Shown here piece after piece: positions 1-13,300 of a stretch of DNA of 64,000 nucleotides. The translations under genes and the position numbers were made by a program. The notes under the pieces are model-generated. The model was not told the origin of the DNA and searched no databases. It saw nothing but the letters and a program-made list of their open reading frames with translations. Location: contig NW_025062475.1 of assembly GCF_000002995.4 (NCBI RefSeq), forward strand, positions 6,948,187-7,012,186, given 5' to 3'. The stretch is from Brugia malayi. Taxonomy: Eukaryota; Nematoda; Chromadorea; Rhabditida; Onchocercidae. Every line of letters starts with the position of its first letter. The first letter of the stretch is position 1.

Positions 1-1191
1 TTTCCGACAAAATTTTCTGCACTTTATTACAAATTTTAAATGCCATGTAAACTGTATTCTTACTTTAAAAACTTCAGACTTAGTTTGGTTTATTAGCTTT
101 CTGAATATCACATCCTGTGATTCAGCTCATTATATACACAGAACGAGTCATCAACTACAAATTTCATAATTATTTGAATCTTATAACTAATTGCCTATTG
201 CTTTATTTTAACTTTCTGTTACATTTTTCATTAGAAATTTAAGTTGAAAAATATATAAATGATATGAATTTCTTGTTAACAAGCGCGTATCAGTCCAACT
301 GCAATGTTGATAAGATGAGACCACCTGCTTAACATATCGAGGACACATTTGATTTTTAGCGTCAAGGATCCAGTTGTGCTGGTCACGTAAATTAGCTGCC
401 ATATAATCAATACTATTGAGCAGCTTTGAACTGCTAATTTTCATTTCGGCTTACCAATGGATTGCAAATCATTTCTTTCAGCGTTGAAATAGTATAGTGT
501 GATATGGTACTTTCCCCAAAATCAACTTTATCATTGCAAATGAATCATACAGATTTTATTATTTTTGTCTCTTTCAATTACAGATGTCCTTTTTTTCATC
601 GTAAAAAGAGGAAATAGCACTTCCATTGCATGTCAGCTACAAAAATTCTGGCTTTAGGAATTAATTCAGGGAGGATTTTCAACCCTCCTGGAAGCTGTCT
701 TTTGCTACAAAAGGAATAAGACTGAAAATAATTTTTGCTGTTTGTTGATTAAGTTATGAATAATTTAAGTGAACAAATTTGTCATTAATCGACTAGTTGG
801 CTACTACTGAGGTTGTTAATCAAGGAAGTAATTTGGATTAATTAGCTGAGATCGAGAAAATATTTACTGATTATTGGTTATGTAATTTAGTTTAAAAAGT
901 TAGCATAAAGAAGTGCTTTTTGAACAAATCAAACATACTTTCTCTTGAATTTTATTCTATTCTTCAGACTAATTTCAAATTCTACTGTATTTTCATTTCG
1001 AGCTTACGCGATGTTACATGTTGTTTGTACAGCAGTTCACTTATTTTACATGTTCATTTGATTTGCATTATTTCACGCATTTCGTGTTTTCTTTACTGGA
1101 TCGATTTGTTAGTCAGCTTATCCGAATTTCAGGAATGTTCACTGTTTTCTTTGAATTAATTAGCTGGAATTTCTATTAACGAATTAAATCA
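1..1191. other. Upstream flank, no supported gene
   Basis: AT-rich sequence ahead of the first plus-strand gene. A short minus-strand open frame at about 280-444 has fair codon use, but a GTAAGC-like donor lies just before its ATG instead of an acceptor, so it is not annotated. The downstream end probably holds the promoter and 5' leader of the gene starting at 1192. Confidence 0.5.
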
Positions 1192-4100
1192 ATGAATAGT
1201 GGTGGTTTGGCAGCAGTTTTGCCTTCAACATCCGTTGTTGAAGAGAAGTCAGCAGTTACGTAAGTTTTCTAGCAGTGCACTTTGTTATTTGAACAAAAAC
1301 CGAAATGTGGGGTTTAATTCAAATTGAGCTTTAATAAATACAAATTGATCAGTCAATGAAAATATTATTATCGTTAAGAGTAGTTTAAAGTTTCATGGTG
1401 TTTCTAATCTTGTTTCATTGTTTCATTCCAGACCAAACGACATGACATATGTTGATGAGAGGTTTAGTGCGCGGTGGAAAGAACGACGTGCTAGATTTTT
1501 GGGTTGCATTGAAAATACCAAATTAATAGCAGAACGGACAAAACAAAGGCAGGAGAATGCTCGAATAGAACGACTGAAAAAAGAAAGGACCGAAATGGAA
1601 AAGTATCGTCGAAGGTTGTTTGATTTTTTTAAAATGATCTTGTTTATTTGGGAATATTTTCATCAGGAAAGAAGAAAGTCTTGATGTTCTTCTATATGTG
1701 TAACTTTTTTATTTCATCTTTTTCATCTGAGTACAGATCAGAGGTATCACAGGAGTTAATGCGAGGTTGAATGAAGGCAAACTTCTAATGTAAACTATGC
1801 GGCTTACTTATGGAGAAATTTCTCATCTCTTCGGAACTCCGAATTTCATAATCTGCAATCACCTTTGCATATTTCAGTATTACACTTGTTTTCCCACTTC
1901 TTGTCATTATTTTATAAATTGATTTTTGCTTCTAGTGAATTCTTGTTAATATACTGGTTTCCAAAGGCACAATTTTTATTAATCTCTTGTTGGAGATTAA
2001 TAAAAATTTTCATATGTTTATATTGAAATACATGAATATTGCTGTTTTATTAATAAACAGTATCTATGGTTAATTTCCAAAAATTTTTAATTTCAAAGAA
2101 TTTCAGATATTTGGAAGCAGCAATGAAACAGTACATGGAGCAGCAGGCGAAACCTCGGGAAGCGCCAGCATCGATAACCCATCATCATCCACAGCTTCTT
2201 TCTTCATCGCAGAGTTATTCTGGATGTATGCAAGTATTACGGACTGCACCTCCTTTTGCATCAAGTTATCCATCCATGTCTACTTGTAAGCCAAATGTAA
2301 GTTTCCGAATTTCAAATATTTCAGTATAAGAGAAAGTAAAATCCGAGAGAGGATAAACATTTTATAGGTTAGAAAATTAGGGAAGTTCTTGACATCTTTC
2401 AGCTGCACGTTATTTTCAGATTCGAAAACGACCATTTGAAGGGAATAGTGGATGGACACAGTACACACACATGGCCATTTTGAGTGATCAGCGTAATATA
2501 TATCACGGAAAAGAGCCAGAAATATTTCAGAATAGTGCTGCAATGCAGACTAATAATTCACTTAAATATTCAACTTTGATATCGAAACAAGTCCCTTATT
2601 GTCCAACAACTAGTTATAATGATAGAAGGGATGTAAGAGATACAAATTTGTTTAAAACAATTTCAATTTGCTCCAAATTAATTCTACCTGTTTTTCATTG
2701 TTTAAATATTGGTTTTGAAATTAAAAAAAAAAAAAAAAATTAAATACTAATTTTAACACGAATAATATGTTTTGTAGTGTAACAAATCGATGGATAAAGA
2801 AACACATCAGATGAATTCTATTGTCTCCGAATTAGAAAGAGTCGAACAATACGATCAGACAAGATTGGGCAGTTCAATATTACCAACAACATCACAAGCA
2901 CACGAAGCTGAAGTTTCCACCATTCCCGAAGAAATGAGCAATTTGTCAACGATGCCGGAGTTAGCTGAATCGCACGTGAAAGATCTGATGGACCAAATTG
3001 GACCGGTAATTGGATATATGTAATTTAGATAATATTAAACATTGGTTTTAATCGTAATGGGACTCATTGATAAACACTTTTGTAGCTCATATGCGCTTGT
3101 AAATTACAAATGCAATCGAATTTTTTATAATGTAAAGTAACTAAGATTTGCGAGTTGACAACTGAGTTATATTTTAACTGGAACGGAAAAATTTTGTAAT
3201 CTTTCGTCAAAATAAACTGCTGCAGATTCTGTAATCATGCTTCTATGAAGATGGAAGGCAGATTTTAGAATTGTTCTTGACACGAATTTTTTTTAGTAAC
3301 ATTAATTTCTTATGCATTTTCGTATTATATAGTTCCAAATATATAGTGGTCTTTGCAGAGTAATTCACTGGATGATCTTGGAGGAAACTGTCTGGAAGGA
3401 GTGTTGGTTAATCGTTGCGATGAACAGCCATCCACATTAGCTACGGAAACGGAGAAGCTCAAAGTGCAATCCGCAAGCAGTTCGGTATGTTTGAACTATC
3501 AGTGAAATCACTTTCAGTTTCAAGAATTTCAAGCCTTTTTTAATATTGTTGGGACAGTGTCTTTATGATGAGTACTGTGATGGAAGTTAAAATTAGATAA
3601 ATTTGGTTGAAACTGACAAATTGAATCAAATATCAAAGTTCGTGCAACTCGTTAATTTTTTAAGAAGGATTAATATGGAACAGAATATTACAGACATCTT
3701 TGTAAAAAATAATTTTCAGATAGTTTCACCGATGTCAGTTACCTGTGGTACGCCCAACAGTGTACCGTCTCCAGCACATCTTTCTTCATCCGCTCGATGT
3801 TCCACGAATTCATTTTATGATTCACATAGTGCTGCTGTAACACCTCAACAAAACGCCCTTACACCACCTTGTAAGTGCTATTAATTAGTACAGTATGCTT
3901 GCTGTTGTGATAGCTGAATTTTAACGAATTCACTAGTTAAATTTTGTTTAATATCCATAATTTTTGCTTAATAAAACTGTCTTAGAAAGGACTCTCCTAT
4001 CAAAGCACTGTTTACGACTTGAATATCTGTTTTTTTCACATAATCAAACGTGCAATTTCGACATTCTCATATATAGCAAGGTTTTTCAAATATAGCAGTT

Positions 4101-5401
4101 TGGATATCCAATACTTAAGACCAAATAAAGACTGACTTTTTAAATATATGGGATAGACAAACCGCTGTTTGCAAGACAGTTTATAGAAGCATGAGTTTTG
4201 CGATCGACAGATGATTCAGTAGTTATAACATTTTCAGGCGATCAGCCACAGAGAAACCCAGTAGCATCAGTATTGGCAGTACCAGCAGCACCTGCAGCAA
4301 TGGTAGTACAAGACAATCCTTTGTTGTGTACTAGGAATGCCAGTAGCAGTAACAGTACGAGTAGTGTTGGTAGCACGAATGCTATGCCATTAACATCATT
4401 AGTTGGCAATAATAATGTCAATGGTAGCAGTAGCAGCGGTTACACAAGTGCAGCTGCAATTCCATCAGCAGTAATAGCATCCGGTCAGCGTCTACATCAA
4501 CCACAACAACAGCAGCACCACCACCACCACCAGCAGCAGCAGCATTATCATCATCAGCTTGCGCATTTTCAACATTACGATCATTCGCGTCATCAACAAC
4601 AACAGCAGCTACTAAATTTATTTAACAATGGATGCCATATGTCTACAAACAGTGCCCAGCTTTCACATATGGTACTTTGTTTTAGGAACAGTCTTTGTGT
4701 GTCGTTTAATTTTAGACTTCAACTAATCCACTTCATATGCTTAAATAGTAGAATTAATCGAAAGCAATGTAAATATGTATTCTCAGGACGAAGATTAAGC
4801 TTGAAATCACTCGTCACCGTTACCCTTTTGCAGAATAATACAAGGATGTATAATGGAATCGAGTATCCAAAGTTCGGTTATTGCTACAATCAATATAACA
4901 GTCCAAATAAATCATCCATTTTTCCGCGTTTTCCACCTCATACGTTCATAGAATGTTCTACGCCACAACACTATGATGTCTATTCGAATAAATATCCAAA
5001 CAACGGAATGTCCTATTATGTACAGCAACCAGAAGCGAATGTGCAGCAACAAGCATATCAGTGTAAGTTCCATATTCTTTTTAAGTGATACATGTAATAT
5101 ATATATTTATTTATAATACCAGCCCTGAGATAAATTGTACTTATATCTAAAACAGCCCTTATATTAGGTATCAAGTTACAACAAAAATATAAGCCACACC
5201 TTTTCTAAAAAGTTAATTTGTATACTGATTAGGTAGGAATCACAACTCTTATGTTCCTGCAAATGTTCTACAATTTCATATTTTATTTTAGTTGAAGTTC
5301 CCCTATTCCAACCTACATATCACCATAATCATTACCACGGTAGTGGTAATGACTCAGTGGCGGTTACACCAAATCCAGTTTATCCGATGAACCACTTTTG
5401 A
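1192..5401 (+). CDS. Gln/His-rich nuclear protein, possible LAG-3/SEL-8 (Mastermind-type) Notch coactivator
   Basis: Ten exons keep frame: 1192-1259, 1432-1614, 2107-2296, 2420-2632, 2778-3005, 3359-3484, 3720-3870, 4238-4671, 4834-5062, 5292-5401 (643 residues). Residues about 25-85 form a long, highly charged Arg/Lys helix (DERFSARWKERRARFLG, then ERTKQRQENARIERLKKER). The rest is low-complexity and rich in Ser, Gln, His and Asn, with a poly-Gln/His block near 4500-4600. No enzyme or zinc-binding motif is seen. A short basic helix followed by a Gln-rich body is the layout of nematode LAG-3/SEL-8, which bridges the Notch intracellular domain and the CSL factor in the nucleus. That assignment rests on architecture and remembered family features, not on alignment. 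Another Gln-rich coactivator is the main alternative. The gene is certain; the function is moderate. Confidence 0.6.
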
Positions 5402-7360
5402 AATGCTGTGGATGCACTGAACAGTAAAAAAAAGTTCAAATAACCGAAGTCAAAAAATGTTTTCACTGAAGTGCTACCATATGTATATATCGTCGTTGTA
5501 CAGATTATGTTGCCTATTTTTTATATCTCTTTGTACAATTTAATAAAGCAATACTTCCTTAATTTCAAATGTAATAAGACTCAGGAACCCTAGTTAATTC
5601 CTTAGTTAAGTTCTATTTATGTGTGGCTGATCCTCACCCAGTCGGAAAGGAGCTCCAAAGAACAGTGCAATGTGTGTAAGGAAATTTCACAGATCCACAT
5701 TACTTATTTAATCACTCTGAAAAACTCATAAAAAACATTGGAATGTGCGATTATGTGCCCGTACCAATTTATTTGTTATAGGCTTATTCTTGAGCTGTTA
5801 CTCAATCTCCAAAATCTTTAGTCCTGTACAATACGGTCCCTTCCTTGTACGATCTTCATTCCGACTCACCTTTTCATATTTGATATTTATCATCGCCAGT
5901 AAACACGACAAAAGCAAATGTGTTGGAAATATCTATTTAATTTACGAACACAAGAGAAATCATAAAGAAAATCCCAAGAAATAATCGATAAAAGTTGATA
6001 AGCTTCCTATTTAGAATGAATGAAACAAGGGTAAAATGAAAATTGAGGAAGTAAACAGTAAACAATGTCCCAAAAAACACAAAGGAAACATATAGAAGTA
6101 CCGATACTGAACTGATTTGAAACCCGAAATTGGATTGATTTAAAACAACGTTCAAAATTGGAACAGCATGTAAAACAAGCAGTATCTGGCGTCTTTGTCA
6201 AAACGATGGCCAGAGCGAAGTAAAAAGCAAAATACTGGAGAAAAAAACTGAGTCAGGAATCCTAAATTTGAGCAAGAAGGTTCCATACATCTACCAGTTA
6301 CCATCGTTGCCTTTCTTTTTAACTTGAATACCAAGTGTCGTGAAGAAAACAGTGATACAAGTGATAAAAGAAGCTTCCATATATCGGGTAGTTGCATTTT
6401 TGAAACCACAGTTTTACAACTATAATCTTACTAACACCCGCCAAAAAAGCGAGAAAGCCATTCACACAATCTAGGAAATGACATCACAGCGCCACTGACA
6501 TTACTTCGTTATCAAAACAGAAGAAAATCACCGCTATAATCTTAAACGGGTCACTACAATATTTAATTTCTACTTGATTCTACTTGAAACCGGCAAACAA
6601 TAGCTTATGGGAACCTGAAACAAAATACTATTGGTGATAAACAAAACAGAAATATACATGAAAAAGGAATAAATCTGCGATGAAAACAATCGACACACAG
6701 TTTCTTGCACAATAGCACATAAGTTAAAAAAATAATTGCCAGGAAAACACGAAAAAAAAGGAGAAATACGGAAGGATTATTACAAAGATAAAACTTTCCA
6801 GATTTTCGGAGAAGTGAAAAAAGCACAAATCAGAAGACAGCGAAAATATGGGGAGAGACACCATAGAGATTAAAATTTACACTGCAGGAAATGTATAAAA
6901 ACATGCATTAAATAGAAAATTGGGAGGTGTACCTGAACAGAACTCTTTGAAAATAATGGAACGAAAATGAAAAATAGAAAGAAAATTAAACCAAATAAAA
7001 AACCAACAAAGAGACAAAATTCGAGGAGAATAAAACCGCAAGACTTTCATGTGAAATTACAAATATAACAGCCGGAGGGAATTTATAAATAGCAAAAATT
7101 AAAGCAAAGCTGTGCTGCTACGAAAAGTGCTACGAAAAAAATTTTCAAGCAGGTTTAGCTAATAACTGCTACGAAAAAATTTTCAAGCAGGTTTAGCTAA
7201 TTTTGGAATTTGAAATAGAAAGAAAATTCCTATTCATGAAGAGTTGTTGGTAATTAATTTGTTGATAACAAGTTGCTCTACGCATAAACGATTTGTTTTT
7301 TTTTTTTTTTTTTTTTTTTTGCATTTCAACAAATGAACCAATTTGCATTCCTTCTAATCT
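5402..7360. other. Convergent intergenic region with 3' UTRs
   Basis: This lies between two converging genes, the plus-strand Gln-rich gene and minus-strand AKAP1. An AATAAA at about 5542 fits polyadenylation of the upstream gene. The remainder is AT-rich with only short open frames of poor codon use, one short duplication (7128-7202), and a run of about 27 T at 7293-7320 just beyond the AKAP1 stop. Confidence 0.5.
7128..7202. repeat. Two-copy direct repeat, 39-bp period
   Basis: The segment beginning TGCTACGAAAAAA and ending GTTTAGCTAAT occurs twice head-to-tail (7128-7166 and 7167-7202), differing by about one A. It is non-coding and looks like a recent local duplication. Confidence 0.8.
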
Positions 7361-10300
7361 TCATTCTGCAACAAAAACTTCATTTCCAGTACGACCAAGC
7401 AAACGTGTATTTGATAATGGTGGTACTGGCCTTGGAAGTACTGGTCTAACCTTCGACGGATCCCACGCCTTTGCAAGATTTGCATCTAACAGAGCACTAT
7501 CAATTCGATCTACCTAAAGAAAAACAAATTAAATTATTTTCAAATTTCAAACCCTAACAACTAATTTCGACGATGTTTTCTAAGACTAGGAAAATGAACC
7601 CTATTATTTTCATCGGTTGCGAATATCTCGACAAAAGGTCTTGAGTCTTCAATATGATACCCGACAACATAACATTCCAGCATGCGACCCTGCGTCAGTG
7701 TTTGGAACAGCTTCAGTGCTTCATCGGACCATTTTGTCGTCCCTCAAAAGTAATGTATAATATGTTGACAGAAACAAATGTATAAAACATCAAAATCATA
7801 ATATCCCAAAGTTTTTTGAAAATCCTTGTGGGATCATCAACACCAACAAATCAAAGTAAAGAAAGAAGATGACCTGCTTGACCTTTTTGAGATTCATGTA
7901 CACTTTGCACACCTTCTTTCCCATCCCCTTATTTAAAAAAAAATGAAAACAATACCATCCACGGGCATAATATGTGCCAAATAACACTCAGTAGCTTGAA
8001 ACGGTAGCGTCATAAAATCAGTTCTGTAAGAAAACAAAACTGCATTAAAAAAAAAAAAAAAAAACTACAGCACTCTTCACAGCTTTATCACCAATAGAAC
8101 CACATAAAATCCCTTTCACTATTATCATTATCACTGCTATATTATGCTACTCATGCCAGAATCATTTACCTTACCATCAAAATTAAAATCTTAGAGGTTA
8201 TATAATTACTGTCAAAAGAATTTCGATATTTTACTAATTCAAAACTACTTCGCAAGTGAACATGCACATTATAAGTTCCAGAGCAAAAATCACTAACCAC
8301 AACACTCTCAAATCCCAAAAATTTTTATAATGAAAGAACGTTCTATAATGAAAACTCTTAGCTAACTTTAATGGTAAAATTTATTTCCATTAAAGCTGCA
8401 TATAAGCTGAATGACTAACCTTATTTGTCGTAAATCGCTTCTCGGGATACGACCATAACCGCCATAATCTACATATCTTACCATAACTTCATCTTCTTCA
8501 GGGTAATAGTCAAGTGTTACTGCACGATACCAACCATCGAAAGCTGGTGCAACACATAATTTATCGACTGAAAATTCCTACATGCTTAAAAACTTGTATG
8601 TAAAAAAAAACATATATTTGACAAGCTCCTTTTTCTTTTAGGATGCTGTATTTCGCAATGCCAAAATATGGAAAACAATACCAACCGTCTACTGGTTTCG
8701 GTAAATCTGGTACGCCCGCTGGTTGCATATAGACACCAAGCATATAATAATCTAGCCGTTGCAGCGCGTTAAATGTCGGATGTTGCGGCTGTTGAAGAAA
8801 GAAATGGCCAACATCAATGGTAGCTGAACAAATTACTCGACAACGTTCGCCCTCCGGCAATGTCAACTGTAAAATATCAATCACCACTTTCTAAACTGCA
8901 TAAACTACGAACTCCCTACCTCCTCTCCAGCGCTAAAATAGTCAGCTACAGTTATCAATTAAAGGTACTTGGGTTAGCTTCAATGATATATAATTATTTC
9001 TTGCATATCTTGCACCATCATGTCATTCATTATTTTGTTCTTAAGTTTCAGAACAGTAACGTGTTATCAAGTTATTGAATGGAAAAGACTACTACATTCA
9101 TGAATGTTTTTATAGCAAATGAATAAACTAATAACTACTGTCTAACTAGCCGTTTATCTGCATTGAATTCTGATAATTTAAGAGAACAATGGTACCACAT
9201 TGTAATATATCTTTCCCACCAAAATTAAATCATAAATTTTAAGTAATTCTTTGAAATTGCAGCACGTACTGCTATGCAGAGAGATTAGTAGCAGAATATG
9301 CCTTTGAGTTATCTATGCATCTATGCAGTAACAACGTGTGCAATGGCAGTTGTTAGACATCATTCACATTACGGCATTATTATTTTATTCTTTCGTTTAC
9401 TGAAACGCATTCTTCCGTCGAAACAATATTAGAAATTTTATACAGATAACAGTTACTCATTTCAACTATTCTTCTGTCTGATGTTCACTAACTCCGCCTT
9501 CTAACACTTCCCGATCTTATCATCTATGATCAATTACTCTTTCTTTTCCAAAAATTGGTACCATATGGAGGGAAACAAAATATTTTAAGTTGTCCAGCAT
9601 ATTTTAAACCATATACTACTGCAACTCTTACGAAATGAATAACCTCCTAATTCCCCAACAAAAAAAAAAATTTTTTTTTGATTTCCGAACTAATAACTAC
9701 TGTCTAAATATTCATTTCCCCAAAGTTCGGACTCTTCTTTCTTTCCAATATTCTGGAAGATGTAAAGCCCATTATCTTCAATACTACTTCACTTACTGCA
9801 GTGTAGCATCATGTTAAAACATTGATTAAAGCACCATTAAAGCTAATATTTCAAAACCTATCTCAAGTAAGCATGCCAGGTTTCAGTATATTAGTTTATC
9901 ATTTCCCAAATCCTAATAGAATGTTCCAGGACCCTGAGTTAGTTTACATCGCTTTGAGATAGAAAACATCAATAAAGAACAGATTTAGGTAAGACTGAAT
10001 GCAAATGAAAGGTTTTTAAATGGGAAAACAAAATACCTGTACTGGTCTTGTGCCGTAAAGTGTTGTTGGTGGGTCCGGAAATGCTGGTGGCAGCACAGGC
10101 CTTAAATTTAATTCCGGAAATCGAGCAGCAGGAAAACGTCGTCGCATCATTCGCAGACATTTGTTGATATTTTCACGTGATCCTTCCACAGCACAAATTT
10201 GGTGCGTTTCTAACTGTAATTAGCTATATTAACCACATTTAAACTGATCTTATATTCCAATGATCAGCGCTGATGGACGCTGATTCTCTAGAAAAAAGAA

Positions 10301-13300
10301 AATCGTCACTTTTTTAAGAATCTCCGAATCTATAAAAATTTCCAAAAACGGTGCGCAAATTTCCGAACTTCACCCACACACACCGTTGTAATATATGAAA
10401 TAGTATTACCACTGTTGTGAATTACGGGTAACGATAAAATCTGATAATGGTGGAACAAAGAAGAATGTGGAAGGATAAAATGATTTAACGAAAAAAAATG
10501 ATACTTCTCTGCTTACAAGAAAAGTGAAAGAGATGTGAAATTGCAAGACTTTCAACGAAAAATGGTTACAGCAATAATGAATGAAAAACCAAAATCAAAT
10601 GTACGGACAAGATTTCCTGGAATATTAAATCTAGAAGAAAAAGAAAAGTTTACCTTTGATGGTGTATGGTGGGGTCTGATAATCATTTTCACTTCTGTAC
10701 GGAGACACAATTCCTGAAAACAAACATTTCTAGGAAAATCACGACAGACACACAGAGACACAAAAAAAAAAAGAAAAAAAAAAGAGGAATAAAAATACTA
10801 TGAGAACAATAAACACGAAGTAAAGAAGCGAAACTATTTAGTGGGTTTTAGAAGAGGACATGAAGTGTTTTCTTCAACTATTTGAATACGTATTCCACTT
10901 AGTTTATCAAAGTTAACTAACGTTTATTAAATTCAATCATTTAAAGAGAAAAAAGAAAAGTATATGGACAATCAACAAAAATCTTGGATGCATTCAGTGC
11001 GTTGCATAAACAAATATAATTATTTGAAAACAATTAGCAGCAGCGAACTTTTTTATTCAAAGCCTTAACATGCAAAATTCAAATGAATGAATAAAAACCT
11101 TTATAGTTTTACCCTTGATACCAATGATTAATCCAACCAATGTATTAGGTATCTCAAACTCATAAACAGACCGCACTTCGGGGCTTTCTCGTGGTGCTGC
11201 ATCATCAGCCGGACTTAATGACGAAGCCAAACCTCCTGTTGCTCGTCCACTATCTTGCGATCCCTACAAGTAATAAATTTTATGATCAAAATTATCAACT
11301 TGGAAGTATGGAATAAGTCAAAAGAAACCTGCTAGATTACAGTTCTTGCCTGCTTTGAAAACTTGGAAAATGATTTAAATATTTGCTTGGAACGGCAAAC
11401 ACCAAAATACCAAACTACCTCCACTTCTGACTACTTTAATTGATAAATGCGCTATATGTATTAGTAAGAATTCACAATGATAGTATTATCGAATTACTAA
11501 GTGATCAGTTACAGAGAAATTTGAAAATTTAACGGGCAGGAAAATTAATGACTGTGACAGAAAAAAGAGAGTTGAAAGCTTATAAAAGATAAATGACTGT
11601 CTACATTAGTCAATCTTCCCGTATGAAGCGAAAGGAACGTAAGGTAATCAAATCAAAGAGCTGTGGAAATATATGACCGAAAAATCGTTCTATTAAAATG
11701 TCATCTATCCTTACATTGAAATGTCGTTAATCACAAAGAAGAGCAAAATGTGTATTTCATGAATGACTAGTTAGAGAAAAGAGGAGACGAAATTTTAGGA
11801 CGGAAATAAAAAAAAAATGAATAAAATTTTAGAAGCAATCTTAAAAACATGAACGGATTTGATGGCACATATGTTTTAGTGGAAATAAGTGCAGATGTAA
11901 ACAAATCGATGAATGTTTTATAAAAAAGCCAAGGAAACAAACCGACCCAGGTGGAAGATGGGACAACGTCAGCATTTAACGATGCACTGGACCGTCCGGA
12001 ACCAGATAAGGTCTTGGATGTACAGTTGCTAACACTGGATACTGTGGTGGGTGGGTGCTGCATCATCATGGACAGACTAAAAGGAATATTTTGGAGAGGA
12101 TGGAATAATGATGTTGGAATAAGCGGTGACGGTGAAATCTGTGCCGTTGTTGCAGGTGCCGCCGAGCTAACAGCAGCTGGCGGTGAGATGAAACAATCCA
12201 TATGGAGATTCGATAGCCATGATTTCTCGGAATCCAAGTAAGAGGACCTAAGTGGTGGATAAACGGTATTTGGGTAGTGGTAGATGTTACCACTTTGAAA
12301 TCTTGTACTAAGCGAGGTAGTTGATGTGGCTGTGATAACCACCTGATCCATTCCGTACGTTGGGAAGGCAACAGCACAAACGCGCAGCGACTTCAATAGT
12401 TCTTTCGTCTGTGAAAAGAGCAACAATTCAAAAGCAAAGGAATAAGGATGCCTCGGTAAATTTCCGGAAATGAAACCGGAAACGCGACGTGACAGAATCC
12501 GAAAGTGATAACCGTAAGCCCTCTCAGGGCAGAAGCAACAGTCACAAAAACCTGCAAATAATACTTAGAGTGGTGAAAGTAGCATAAAATGAAACTCCCC
12601 AAAATGTTCAAGTATCGATGGGACCAAAGTCTAACCAAGAAAGTCCCACACCCCTCCTCCGCACATCTTTTGTGATGCATCAATGATATACAAGACAGAC
12701 ATACGGAAACTGCAACGTAACAATGCGACGATAGCAGCATATATCACACATCACACACTATTATGCAATATAACGCCGAACAAGTAGGGGACGAGGTGAC
12801 GAGCGGAGAGAGGGGACGCCCTCTGATGGATACATGTGTGTGTGTGTGTGTATGTTGCGATACGAACAGACATCACACAGACAGACACAGGCGACAGCGC
12901 AGAGATACGCGTGAGGAAATGGCGAAGAGCGAAGATCAGCTGGAAGTTGACAACATATGATGACACTCTTTCATTCAGCACACATCCACGTGCACCGCTT
13001 CTCTCTCACTCCTACTTACGACACACGCTCTCTCGTTGCTCTCACCCACTTTGTCGGGAAAGACAGCTACATGTCATTTGGCATGTGGCATGGTAGTGGC
13101 ACAGTGCCAAATTCCCTATCTTGCAACATAGAGTATGCTCTCCAAGCCATTCTCGAATTGACAGTACTGCGACAAGCTGAGTTCAGAACAGAAGAATGTG
13201 TATCATTTTGGCAAACTGTCTTGTCCCACGCACAAAACGCCACATTCAATTTCACCTTCACTCCAATCTACTGCTATTGTTACCACTTTCCTGTGTACAT

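Noticed and set aside
208..444. Minus-strand open frame with fair codon use (MKISSSKLLNSIDYMAANLR).
   Set aside because: A donor-like GTAAGC precedes the ATG where an acceptor or promoter would be needed, and no domain is recognised.
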